64,000 nt of DNA from Paracoccus hibiscisoli. GTDB lineage: Bacteria; Pseudomonadota; Alphaproteobacteria; Rhodobacterales; Rhodobacteraceae. Position 1 is the stretch's first letter. The number at the start of each line of letters is the position of its first letter. A program made the position numbers and the translations under genes. The stretch lies in NCBI RefSeq assembly GCF_005048265.1, contig NZ_SUNH01000016.1, positions 1 through 64,000 of the forward strand, in the 5' to 3' direction. Below the pieces are notes generated by a model. The model was not told where the DNA came from. It was given only the letters and a program-made list of their open reading frames with translations, and did no database searches. Shown piece after piece: positions 16,522 through 24,572 of this stretch.

Positions 16522-17733
16522 ATGTCGAAGATCAAGGTCGCAAATCCTGTCGTCGAGCTGGACGGAGACGAGATGACGCGGATCATCTGGGACTTCATCA
16601 AGCAGAAGCTGATCCTGCCCTATCTGGACATCGATCTGAAATACTACGACCTGGGCATCGAGGAGCGTGACCGCACCGACGACCAGATCACCATCGACGC
16701 GGCCGAGGCGATCAAGCTGCACGGCGTGGGCGTCAAATGCGCCACCATCACCCCCGACGAGCAGCGCGTCGAGGAATTCGGCCTGAAGAAGATGTGGCGG
16801 TCGCCCAACGGCACGATCCGCAACATCCTGGGCGGCGTGATCTTCCGCGAGCCGATCATCTGCCGGAACGTGCCCCGCCTGGTGCCCGGCTGGACGCAGC
16901 CGATCATCGTCGGCCGCCATGCCTTCGGCGACCAGTACCGCGCGACCGACTTCCGCTTTCCGGGCAAGGGCAAGCTGACGATCAAGTTCGTCGGCGACGA
17001 CGGAGAGACGATCGAGCACGAGGTCTTTGACGCGCCGTCCTCGGGCGTGACCATGGCCATGTACAATCTGGACGATTCGATCCGCGATTTCGCGCGGGCA
17101 TCGCTGAACTATGGCCTGTCGCGCGGCTATCCGGTCTATCTGTCGACCAAGAACACCATCCTCAAGGCCTATGACGGCCGCTTCAAGGACCTGTTCCAGG
17201 AAGTCTACGAGGCCGAGTTCGAGGATCAGTTCAAGAAGGCCGGCATCCATTACGAACACCGCCTGATCGACGACATGGTCGCATCCGCGATGAAATGGTC
17301 GGGCGGCTATGTCTGGGCCTGCAAGAACTATGACGGCGACGTGCAGTCCGACACCGTCGCGCAGGGCTTCGGCTCGCTTGGCCTGATGACCTCGGTGCTG
17401 ATGACGCCGGACGGAAAGATCGTGGAATCCGAGGCCGCCCACGGCACCGTGACCCGCCACTATCGTGAGCACCAGAAGGGCAACGCGACCTCGACCAACT
17501 CGATCGCGTCGATCTTTGCCTGGACCGGCGGCCTCAAGCATCGCGCCAAGCTGGACGACAACGCGCAGCTGCTGAAATTCGCGGAGACGCTGGAAAAGGT
17601 CACCGTGCAGGCGGTCGAGGATGGCCACATGACCAAGGACCTGGCGCTGCTGGTCGGCCCGGACCAGAAATGGCTGACCACGATGGGCTACCTGGAAAAG
17701 GTGGACCAGTACCTGAACAAGGCGCTGAACTGA
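16522..17733 (+). CDS. icd: Isocitrate dehydrogenase (NADP+)
   Basis: A 403-residue TCA-cycle enzyme converting isocitrate to 2-oxoglutarate with NADPH. It is the homodimeric, eukaryote-like subfamily common in alphaproteobacteria, as shown by the start [23 protein letters not shown], the substrate loop [12 protein letters not shown], and [14 protein letters not shown] with [12 protein letters not shown] for metal and NADP binding. A 100-bp upstream gap separates it from the HD protein, and its own terminator follows, so it is probably monocistronic. The start ATG is the family start; a longer open frame upstream lacks similarity. Confidence 0.97.
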   Translation: MSKIKVANPVVELDGDEMTRIIWDFIKQKLILPYLDIDLKYYDLGIEERDRTDDQITIDAAEAIKLHGVGVKCATITPDEQRVEEFGLKKMWRSPNGTIRNILGGVIFREPIICRNVPRLVPGWTQPIIVGRHAFGDQYRATDFRFPGKGKLTIKFVGDDGETIEHEVFDAPSSGVTMAMYNLDDSIRDFARASLNYGLSRGYPVYLSTKNTILKAYDGRFKDLFQEVYEAEFEDQFKKAGIHYEHRLIDDMVASAMKWSGGYVWACKNYDGDVQSDTVAQGFGSLGLMTSVLMTPDGKIVESEAAHGTVTRHYREHQKGNATSTNSIASIFAWTGGLKHRAKLDDNAQLLKFAETLEKVTVQAVEDGHMTKDLALLVGPDQKWLTTMGYLEKVDQYLNKALN

Positions 17734-17740
17734 TCCACGC

Positions 17741-17768
17741 AAAGGCCGGGCCAAGCGCCCGGCCTTTC
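17741..17768 (+). terminator. Terminator of icd
   Basis: An 11-bp perfect stem (AAAGGCCGGGC/GCCCGGCCTTT, loop CAAGC) starts eight bases after the stop codon. Confidence 0.85.
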
Positions 17769-17789
17769 TCATGGCGCCGCCGGGGCCGC

Positions 17790-17850
17790 TTCTTCTTCAT
17801 GCAAATATCCCGGGGGGAATCGCCGCAAGGCGATGGGGGGCTGGCCCCCC
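17790..17850 (-). repeat. Dispersed intergenic repeat, copy 2 (inverted)
   Basis: On the minus strand it reads CCCGGGATATTTGCATGAAG and continues GAAGAAG, almost identical to copy 1 at 15264-15287. Two hairpins flank it: ATCGCC-GCAA-GGCGAT (17819-17834) and GGGGGG-CTGG-CCCCCC (17835-17850). It lies between the icd terminator and purQ. Confidence 0.7.
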
Positions 17851-17908
17851 TTTCTTTGGCGCCCCGCCTGCGCTAAGGGCAGGGCAACCCGATATCAGGA
17901 GCACCGCG

Positions 17909-18577
17909 ATGAAAGCCGCCGTCGTCACCTTCCCCGGATCGAATTGCGACCGCGACCTTGCCGTCGCGCTGGAGCATGCGGGGGCCCAGGTGGTCCGCGT
18001 CTGGCACAAGGACGCAGCCCTCCCCGAGGGCATCGACCTGGTGGGCGTGCCCGGCGGCTTTTCCTATGGCGACTATCTGCGCTGCGGGGCCATCGCCGCG
18101 CAATCGCCCATCGCCGCGGCGCTGCGGACCCATGCGGCGCGGGGCGGCTATGTGCTGGGCATCTGCAACGGCTTTCAGGTCCTGACCGAACTGGGCCTGC
18201 TGCCCGGCGCGCTGATGCGCAACACCGGGCTGACCTTTCTGTGCAAGCCCGCGACCCTGACCGTCGCCACCCGCGACAGCGCCTTCACCGAGGGGTATCA
18301 GGCGGGCCAGCAGATCAGCATCCCCGTCGCCCATCACGATGGCAACTATCAGATCGAACCCGACGGCCTGGCGCAGCTGCGCGATCAGGACCGCGTGGCC
18401 TTTACCTATGCGCCCTCGATCAACGGGTCGGTGGGCGACATCGCGGGCGTGCTGTCGGAAAACCGCCGCGTGCTGGGCATGATGCCCCATCCCGAACGCG
18501 CCGCCGATCCGGTGACCGGGGGCACCGATGGTGCGGCCCTGTTCCGGGGGCTGGTGGGCGCCTTGACGCAGGCCTGA
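17909..18577 (+). CDS. purQ: Phosphoribosylformylglycinamidine synthase, glutaminase subunit
   Basis: A 222-residue class I glutamine amidotransferase. It supplies ammonia to PurL for conversion of FGAR to FGAM in purine synthesis. The nucleophile is Cys86 in LGICNGFQV, and the His/Glu pair lies in MMPHPERAAD. The N-terminal VTFPGSNCDRDLA is typical of PurQ. The partners purS and purL are not adjacent in this window, so the complex is encoded at more than one locus. AGGAG precedes the ATG by nine bases. Confidence 0.95.
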   Translation: MKAAVVTFPGSNCDRDLAVALEHAGAQVVRVWHKDAALPEGIDLVGVPGGFSYGDYLRCGAIAAQSPIAAALRTHAARGGYVLGICNGFQVLTELGLLPGALMRNTGLTFLCKPATLTVATRDSAFTEGYQAGQQISIPVAHHDGNYQIEPDGLAQLRDQDRVAFTYAPSINGSVGDIAGVLSENRRVLGMMPHPERAADPVTGGTDGAALFRGLVGALTQA

Positions 18578-18578
18578 C

Positions 18579-18607
18579 TTGAGCCGCGCCGCGGATCGCC
18601 CTAGATT
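18579..18607 (+). promoter_or_regulatory. Predicted sigma70-type promoter of dctB/dctD
   Basis: TTGAGC (18579-18584) and TAGATT (18602-18607) are separated by 17 bases. They lie 33 bases upstream of the TTG start of the histidine kinase gene, directly after purQ. Confidence 0.5.
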
Positions 18608-18639
18608 GCGTCAGTTGATCCTGTGGGGCGGGCGCGCGT

Positions 18640-20433
18640 TTGGACGCTGATGATCATATCGAGGACCGCGCCGAACGTCGGCGGGGCAGGGGGCCGCGCC
18701 TGGTCAATCCCTGGTGGCTGCGCGCGACCATCGCGCTGATCTGTCTGGCCGCCCTGGGCACGATCTGGACGACCAATGCCTGGCTGACGGACCGGTTCTC
18801 GGAGAACACGCGGGTGCGCTCGGAGCTGCGGCTGGCGCTGTATTCCGGCAACCTGATGTCCGAGCTGCAGCGCAATTCCGTGGTGCCGCTGCTGCTGGCG
18901 CGCGACCCGGCGCTGATCGGGGCGCTGAACGGCAATGATTTCTCGTCCACCTCGGCCCGGCTGATGGCCGCCCAGAAGGAGATCGGCGCCGCCTCGATCC
19001 GGCTTCTGGATGCGTCGGGGCGCGTGGTGGGCGCGACCGACCGCTATCAGATCGGCACCAACAGCGTCGCCACCCCCTATTACGTCGAGGCGCTGCGGTC
19101 GCGCGACACGGTGTTCACGGTGTCGGAAATGGCCTCGGGGGCGCATGAATTCGCCTATTCCCGCGCGGTGGTGTCCGAGGGGCGCACCCTGGGAGTGATC
19201 GTCGTGGGCGCCGATCTGACCCGGTTGGAGCGGTCCTGGGCGGGCATTTCCGACGCCGTCGCGGTGACCGACAGCGAGGGCGTGATCATCCTGTCGACCG
19301 AGCCGCGCTGGCGCGGGCTGACCGTCCCCGAGGCGCTGGCGGTGCGCGATGCGCCCTCGGCGATCCGGCGCGCCTTCCAGGTGACGGCGGATTGGACCTC
19401 CAGCCCGGCCGACGCCTATGTGCAGGGCCGCGCGGTGATGCGATCCGAGGCGCGGGTGCCGTTCCGGGGCTGGCGGATGATCAGCTTTACCGCCTATTCC
19501 TCGGTCCGCGAGCGGGTGAACGCGATCCTGGCGCTGCAGATCATGGGCTTCGCGATCCTTCTGGCGGGGGCGTTCTGGATGCTGTCGCGGCGCGCGCGCA
19601 TCCAGAGCCAGGCCTATATGCGCGAATCGGCCGATCTGCGCGCCCTGAACGCCCGCCTGACCCGCGAGATCGCCGAACGCGAGCGGGTCCAGAAAGAACT
19701 GCGCGTGGCCGAGCAGACCATGCAGCAATCCTCCAAGCTGGCCGCCTTGGGCGAGATGTCGGCCGGCGTCAGCCACGAGCTGAACCAGCCCCTGGCCGCG
19801 ATGAAGACCTATCTGGCCGGCGCGCGGCTGCTGCTGCAACGGGGCCGCCCCGAGGAGGCGCTGTCCAGTTTCCAGCGCATCGACGACCTGATCGACCGCA
19901 TGGGCGCCATCACCCGGCAGCTGAAATCCTATGCCCGCAAGGGCGGCGAGGCGGTCGAGCCGGTGGATCTGCGCGCCGCCGTCAGCAGCGCCCTGACCAT
20001 GATGGAGCCGCAGCTGCGCCACAGCCCGATCCGCATCATCCGCATCGTCCCGCGCGAGCGGGTGATGGTCATGGCCGACCGCATCCGGCTGGAGCAGGTG
20101 CTGATCAACCTGCTGCGCAACGCGGTCGATGCCGTGCGCGGCCGCCCCGACGCCGCGATCGAGATCACGGTCGAGGCCGCGGCTCACGCCTTCGTGTCCG
20201 TTCGCGATAACGGGCCGGGTGTTTCGGACCTGGAAAAGCTGTTTGAACCCTTCTGGACGACCAAGAAGCCGGGGGAGGGCACCGGGCTGGGCCTGGCGAT
20301 CTCGTCCACCATCGTGGCGGATTTCGGCGGTCGTCTGACGGCGCATAACGAGAGCGAGGGCGGCGCGGTGTTCCGGGTCGAGCTGCCGCTGCACCGTCCC
20401 GGATACCCCCGTCAGGCGCTGGCCGCCGAATGA
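18640..20433 (+). CDS. dctB: Sensor histidine kinase, DctB type
   Basis: A 597-residue membrane kinase. A first membrane span (about residues 25-45) and a second (about 303-323) enclose a periplasmic sensor region with the double-PAS/Cache features of C4-dicarboxylate sensors (ARDPALIGALNGND, LLDASGRVVGATDRY). A coiled linker follows, then the phosphoacceptor His379 in SHELNQPLAAMKTYLAGA, N box INLLRNAVDAVRG, and G boxes DNGPGV and GEGTGLGLAIS. The start is TTG; no in-frame ATG is near. It is followed after 19 bases by its regulator. No dctP/Q/M transporter is adjacent, so the inducer is inferred from family. Confidence 0.85.
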   Translation: MDADDHIEDRAERRRGRGPRLVNPWWLRATIALICLAALGTIWTTNAWLTDRFSENTRVRSELRLALYSGNLMSELQRNSVVPLLLARDPALIGALNGNDFSSTSARLMAAQKEIGAASIRLLDASGRVVGATDRYQIGTNSVATPYYVEALRSRDTVFTVSEMASGAHEFAYSRAVVSEGRTLGVIVVGADLTRLERSWAGISDAVAVTDSEGVIILSTEPRWRGLTVPEALAVRDAPSAIRRAFQVTADWTSSPADAYVQGRAVMRSEARVPFRGWRMISFTAYSSVRERVNAILALQIMGFAILLAGAFWMLSRRARIQSQAYMRESADLRALNARLTREIAERERVQKELRVAEQTMQQSSKLAALGEMSAGVSHELNQPLAAMKTYLAGARLLLQRGRPEEALSSFQRIDDLIDRMGAITRQLKSYARKGGEAVEPVDLRAAVSSALTMMEPQLRHSPIRIIRIVPRERVMVMADRIRLEQVLINLLRNAVDAVRGRPDAAIEITVEAAAHAFVSVRDNGPGVSDLEKLFEPFWTTKKPGEGTGLGLAISSTIVADFGGRLTAHNESEGGAVFRVELPLHRPGYPRQALAAE

Positions 20434-20452
20434 CGCAAGAGAGGATGACAGA

Positions 20453-21778
20453 ATGTCCCGCAAGCTGAAGATCGCCATCGTGGATGACGAACCCGACATG
20501 CGCGAATCGATCAGCCAATGGCTGGTCCTGTCGGGCTTTGAGACCGAGACCTTCGCCAGCGCCGAGGATGCGCTGAAGGTGATCGGCCCCGACTGGCCCG
20601 GCGTCGTGGTGACCGACATCCGCATGCCCGGCATGGACGGAATGGCCTTTCTGAAACGTCTGATGGGGCTGGATTCGAACCTGCCGGTGATCATGATCAC
20701 GGGTCACGGCGACGTGCCCATGGCGGTCGAGGCGATGCGTCTGGGGGCCATGGATTTCATGGAAAAGCCCTTCAACCCCGACCGCATGACCCAACTGGCC
20801 AAGAAGGCCACGCAGGCGCGGCGGATGACCTTGGACAACCGCGCCCTGCGCCGCGACCTGTCCGAGGGCCAGCAAGTCATGTCCAAGCTGATCGGCGCCA
20901 GCCCGGTGATGGAGCGCCTGCGCGAGGATATCCTGGATCTGGGCCAGGCCGACGGCCACGTCCTGATCGACGGAGAGACCGGCACCGGCAAGACGCTGGT
21001 GGCGCATGCGCTGCATGCGGTCGGGCCGCGCGCGTCCAAGAAATTCGTGCCGGTCAGCTGCGCGGCCTATAACGACGAGGCGCTGGCCGCGCGGCTGTTC
21101 GGCCCCATCGAGGACGGGCTGCCCGCCGTTGAGGAGGCCCGCGCCGGCACGCTGTGCCTTGAGGATATCGAGGCGCTGTCCGAGGGATTGCAGGCCCGCC
21201 TGCTGGCCTTCATCAGCGAACAGGGCGCGCCCGCCGATACCCGCATCATCGCCATCAGCAATGCCCGCGGCGAGGGGCGCCGGGCCGAGGATTCGCTGCG
21301 CCCCGACCTGTTCTATCGCCTGTCCGCGCTGAAGATCACCCTGCCGCCGCTGCGTGCGCGGGGCGAGGATATCCTGGCGCTGTTCACCCGCATGACCGAG
21401 CAGTTCAGCGAGGAATACGGCTGCGAGCCGCCTCAGGTCAGCGCGCAGGAGGCCGCCCAGCTGCTGCAGGCGCCCTGGCCCGGCAATATCCGCCAGCTGA
21501 TCAACGTGTCCGAGCGCGCGGTGCTGCAGAACCGGCGCGGGTCGGGGGCCATCGCGTCGCTTCTGATGGCGGACGGCGAGGACAACCAGCAGGCCACGAC
21601 CACCGAGGGCAAGCCGCTGAAGGAATATGTCGAAAGCTTCGAGCGGATGCTGATCGACAATACCATGCGTCGCCACAAGGGCAGCATCGCCAGCGTGATG
21701 GACGAATTGTGCCTGCCGCGCCGGACGCTGAACGAGAAGATGGCGAAATACGGTCTGCAGCGCGGCGACTATCTGTAG
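20453..21778 (+). CDS. dctD: DctD/NtrC-type response regulator lacking the GAFTGA loop
   Basis: A 441-residue regulator. The receiver domain (residues 5-120) has phosphorylatable Asp55 in TDIRMPG. The AAA+ region (about 145-365) has Walker A GETGTGKT (174-181). After LFG (215-217), where sigma54 activators carry GAFTGA, the sequence is PIEDGLPAVEEARAG, about eight residues shorter and without the motif. Walker B, usually FLDEI, is CLEDI (235-239). A Fis-type helix-turn-helix (about 405-435) ends the protein. By family logic it should not remodel sigma54 polymerase; Rhodobacter NtrC, which also lacks GAFTGA, works with housekeeping sigma. Target genes are unknown. Confidence 0.8.
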   Translation: MSRKLKIAIVDDEPDMRESISQWLVLSGFETETFASAEDALKVIGPDWPGVVVTDIRMPGMDGMAFLKRLMGLDSNLPVIMITGHGDVPMAVEAMRLGAMDFMEKPFNPDRMTQLAKKATQARRMTLDNRALRRDLSEGQQVMSKLIGASPVMERLREDILDLGQADGHVLIDGETGTGKTLVAHALHAVGPRASKKFVPVSCAAYNDEALAARLFGPIEDGLPAVEEARAGTLCLEDIEALSEGLQARLLAFISEQGAPADTRIIAISNARGEGRRAEDSLRPDLFYRLSALKITLPPLRARGEDILALFTRMTEQFSEEYGCEPPQVSAQEAAQLLQAPWPGNIRQLINVSERAVLQNRRGSGAIASLLMADGEDNQQATTTEGKPLKEYVESFERMLIDNTMRRHKGSIASVMDELCLPRRTLNEKMAKYGLQRGDYL

Positions 21779-21790
21779 AGGTCGAATCGT

Positions 21791-21817
21791 CCGGGGCGGC
21801 ATGTCGAACCGCCCCGG
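21791..21817 (+). terminator. Hairpin after dctD (possible terminator)
   Basis: A 9-bp perfect stem CCGGGGCGG/CCGCCCCGG with a nine-base loop starts 13 bases after the stop codon. The following bases (ATAGGATTG) lack a T tract, so it may need Rho or serve as an RNA stabiliser. Confidence 0.5.
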
Positions 21818-21894
21818 ATAGGATTGCGTTACGCGGCCAGAACGGTACGGAAAAAGGGCACGGGCAACAGGACCGCAAAGAGCATTTATGGCCT

Positions 21895-21998
21895 ATACTG
21901 GTGAAACACCCCGCTTGCGCGGAGAACCCTGAACCTGTCGGAGAGACGCCTCCGATGCGATCGGGGTGCTATTCGATCCGACCGCCATTAGACGATAG
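21895..21998. other. Non-coding stretch with potential RNA structure
   Basis: Within the 409-bp gene-free gap 21779-22187, CACCCC (21907-21912) can pair with GGGGTG (21963-21968). Inside this, TCGGAG (21938-21943) pairs with CTCCGA (21950-21955). A small alternative hairpin CCGC-TTGC-GCGG overlaps the first strand at 21911-21922. On the minus strand TCGTCTAATGGC (21995-21984) resembles the D-arm of tRNA-Glu, but no acceptor stem can be formed. It may be a small RNA, an extended leader or a decayed RNA gene; none is established. Confidence 0.3.
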
Positions 21999-22020
21999 AC
22001 GTAGACAGACGATTTTCCAA

Positions 22021-22141
22021 TTGTCCATTTAGACAGGGGTGGTGTCTATTGCGCTGAATTTAAACGCTTTAGGTGCATTTCGTGCAATTTGTCGGCTAGG
22101 CGACACAAAGCCGCCCTTTTCGTTGCGCCCCTTGCGAAAAG
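22021..22141 (+). promoter_or_regulatory. Putative promoter and structured leader of metZ
   Basis: TTGTCC (22021-22026) and TCTATT (22045-22050), 18 bases apart, could be the promoter. Potential stems follow: ATTGCGC (22048-22054) with GTGCAAT (22082-22088); TGTCG/CGACA (22090-22094 and 22101-22105); and CTTTTCG/CGAAAAG (22116-22122 and 22135-22141). CGGCT (22093-22097) can instead pair with AGCCG (22109-22113), so two mutually exclusive folds exist, as in attenuators or riboswitches. If the promoter is right the first stem would be only partly transcribed. It does not match the SAM-II consensus. Confidence 0.35.
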
Positions 22142-22187
22142 AGCCTGCCGGGATTACCCCGCAGACGATCACGGAAAGGCAGCCCGC

Positions 22188-23375
22188 ATGAGCGTTTCGT
22201 CCGACAAGACCGTCCACCCCCGCACGCAGGCCGTCCATCACGGCACCCGCCGCAGCCAGTATGGCGAGATGGCCGAGGCGATCTTTCTGACGCAGGGCTT
22301 TGTCTATCCCGACGCGGCCTCGGCCGAGGCGCGGTTCCAGGGCACCGGCCCGGACGAGTTCATCTATGCCCGCTATGGCAACCCCACCAGCCGCATGTTC
22401 GAGGACCGCATCGCGGCGCTTGAGGGGACCGAGGACGCATTCGCCACCGCCAGCGGCATGGCCGCCGTGAACGGCGCGATGTTCGCGATGTGCAAGCCGG
22501 GCGATCACGTCGTGGCGGCGCGGGCGCTGTTCGGGTCGTGCCTGTATGTGCTGGACCTGCTGGTGCGGTTCGGGGTCGAGGTCAGCTATGTCGACGGCAC
22601 CGATCTGGAGCAGTGGGCGGCGGCGATCCGGCCCGGCACGCGGGCGGTGTTCTTTGAAAGCGTGTCGAACCCCACGCTGGAGGTGATCGACATCCGCGCG
22701 GTGGCCGATCTGGCCCATGCGGCGGGGGCCACGGTGGTGGTCGACAACGTCTTTGCGACGCCGGTCTTTTCCCGCGCGGTCGAGCAGGGGGCCGATGTGG
22801 TCGTCTATTCCGCGACCAAGCATATCGATGGCGGCGGGCGGGCGCTGGCCGGCGTGATCTGCGGCACGCGCCAGTTCGTGCGCGAGGTGGCCGAGCCCTA
22901 TCTGAAGCATACCGGCGGGGCGATCAGCCCGTTCCATTCCTGGATCATGCTGAACGGGCTGACCACGATGGACCTGCGGGTGCGCGCCCAGGCCGATGCG
23001 GCGGCGTCGATCGCGGCGGCGCTGCATGGGCATGCAGGGCTGGCGCGGGTGATCTATCCCGGCCTGCCCGAGCATCCGCAGCACGATCTGGCGATGCGCC
23101 AGATGGGGTCGGGCGGCACGATGATCGCGATGGAGGTTGCGGGCGGCAAGGAGGCGGCATTCGCCACGCTGGACCGGCTGCGGATCATCGCCATCTCGAA
23201 CAATCTGGGGGATGCGAAATCCATCGTCACGCATCCCGCGACCACCACCCATTCGCGCCTGTCGGACGAGGACAAGGCGCGTCTGGGCATCACGCCGGGC
23301 CTGTTGCGCCTGTCCGTGGGGCTGGAGGATTCGCGCGATCTGACCGCCGATCTGCTGGCCGCGCTGCAAGGCTGA
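22188..23375 (+). CDS. metZ: O-succinylhomoserine sulfhydrylase
   Basis: A 395-residue PLP enzyme of the Cys/Met metabolism family. It makes homocysteine directly from an O-acylated homoserine and sulfide, linking methionine synthesis to the cys operon's product. YARYGNPT and ATASGMAAVNGAMFA are conserved. The PLP lysine is Lys211 in YSATKHIDGGGRALAG, a MetZ-type context. SNNLGDAKSIVTHPATTTH is the C-terminal signature. The ATG at 22188 follows GGAAAGGC. O-acetylhomoserine as alternative substrate cannot be ruled out. The 106-bp gap to folE2 holds no clear signal. Confidence 0.93.
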   Translation: MSVSSDKTVHPRTQAVHHGTRRSQYGEMAEAIFLTQGFVYPDAASAEARFQGTGPDEFIYARYGNPTSRMFEDRIAALEGTEDAFATASGMAAVNGAMFAMCKPGDHVVAARALFGSCLYVLDLLVRFGVEVSYVDGTDLEQWAAAIRPGTRAVFFESVSNPTLEVIDIRAVADLAHAAGATVVVDNVFATPVFSRAVEQGADVVVYSATKHIDGGGRALAGVICGTRQFVREVAEPYLKHTGGAISPFHSWIMLNGLTTMDLRVRAQADAAASIAAALHGHAGLARVIYPGLPEHPQHDLAMRQMGSGGTMIAMEVAGGKEAAFATLDRLRIIAISNNLGDAKSIVTHPATTTHSRLSDEDKARLGITPGLLRLSVGLEDSRDLTADLLAALQG

Positions 23376-23481
23376 GGTCCTGCGGCATCCTGTCCCGCGT
23401 CCCCGGTGCAGGGCGGGGGCGGATGGGCTAACAATTCTTGTATCGCCCCCTATATCTGTTGCCACACAGCCGGAGGCCGCC

Positions 23482-24444
<963 letters not shown>

Positions 24445-24454
24445 TTGCGTCCCG

Positions 24455-24492
24455 CGGTGGCCGGGGGAGCTGCGCGCCCCCCGGACCCCCTG
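24455..24492. repeat. GC-rich hairpin resembling the intergenic repeat family
   Basis: CCGGGGG (24461-24467) pairs with CCCCCGG (24478-24484), followed by ACCCCCTG. This matches the hairpin-plus-GGACCCC part of the repeat at 15236 but lacks its ATATTTG and GAAGAAG tail. It lies just after folE2 and may help end transcription. Confidence 0.4.
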
Positions 24493-24572
24493 CTGTGGGC
24501 GTCGCGCGATAGGGCGAACGGAGAGAGAACGTCGGGCTTTCCTTGACGCGCGCCGATGCCTATGTTGGCGGG

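Noticed and set aside
21900..22000. tRNA-Glu gene on the minus strand
   Set aside because: A D-arm-like string and a CCA-like end exist, but no seven-base acceptor pairing, no TTC anticodon loop and no standard T-arm could be drawn.
22040..22115. SAM-II riboswitch upstream of metZ
   Set aside because: The start GCGCTGAATTTAA is suggestive, but the conserved GTGATTTG, loop and GCTAAA elements of SAM-II do not line up. Kept only as an unassigned structured leader.
23375..23481. Zur box upstream of folE2
   Set aside because: FolE2 genes are often zinc-regulated, but no palindromic Zur-like site was found in this gap.
24543..24572. TTG start giving a ten-residue extension of UvrD
   Set aside because: No ribosome-binding site and no family similarity in the extension; the ATG at 24573 fits better.
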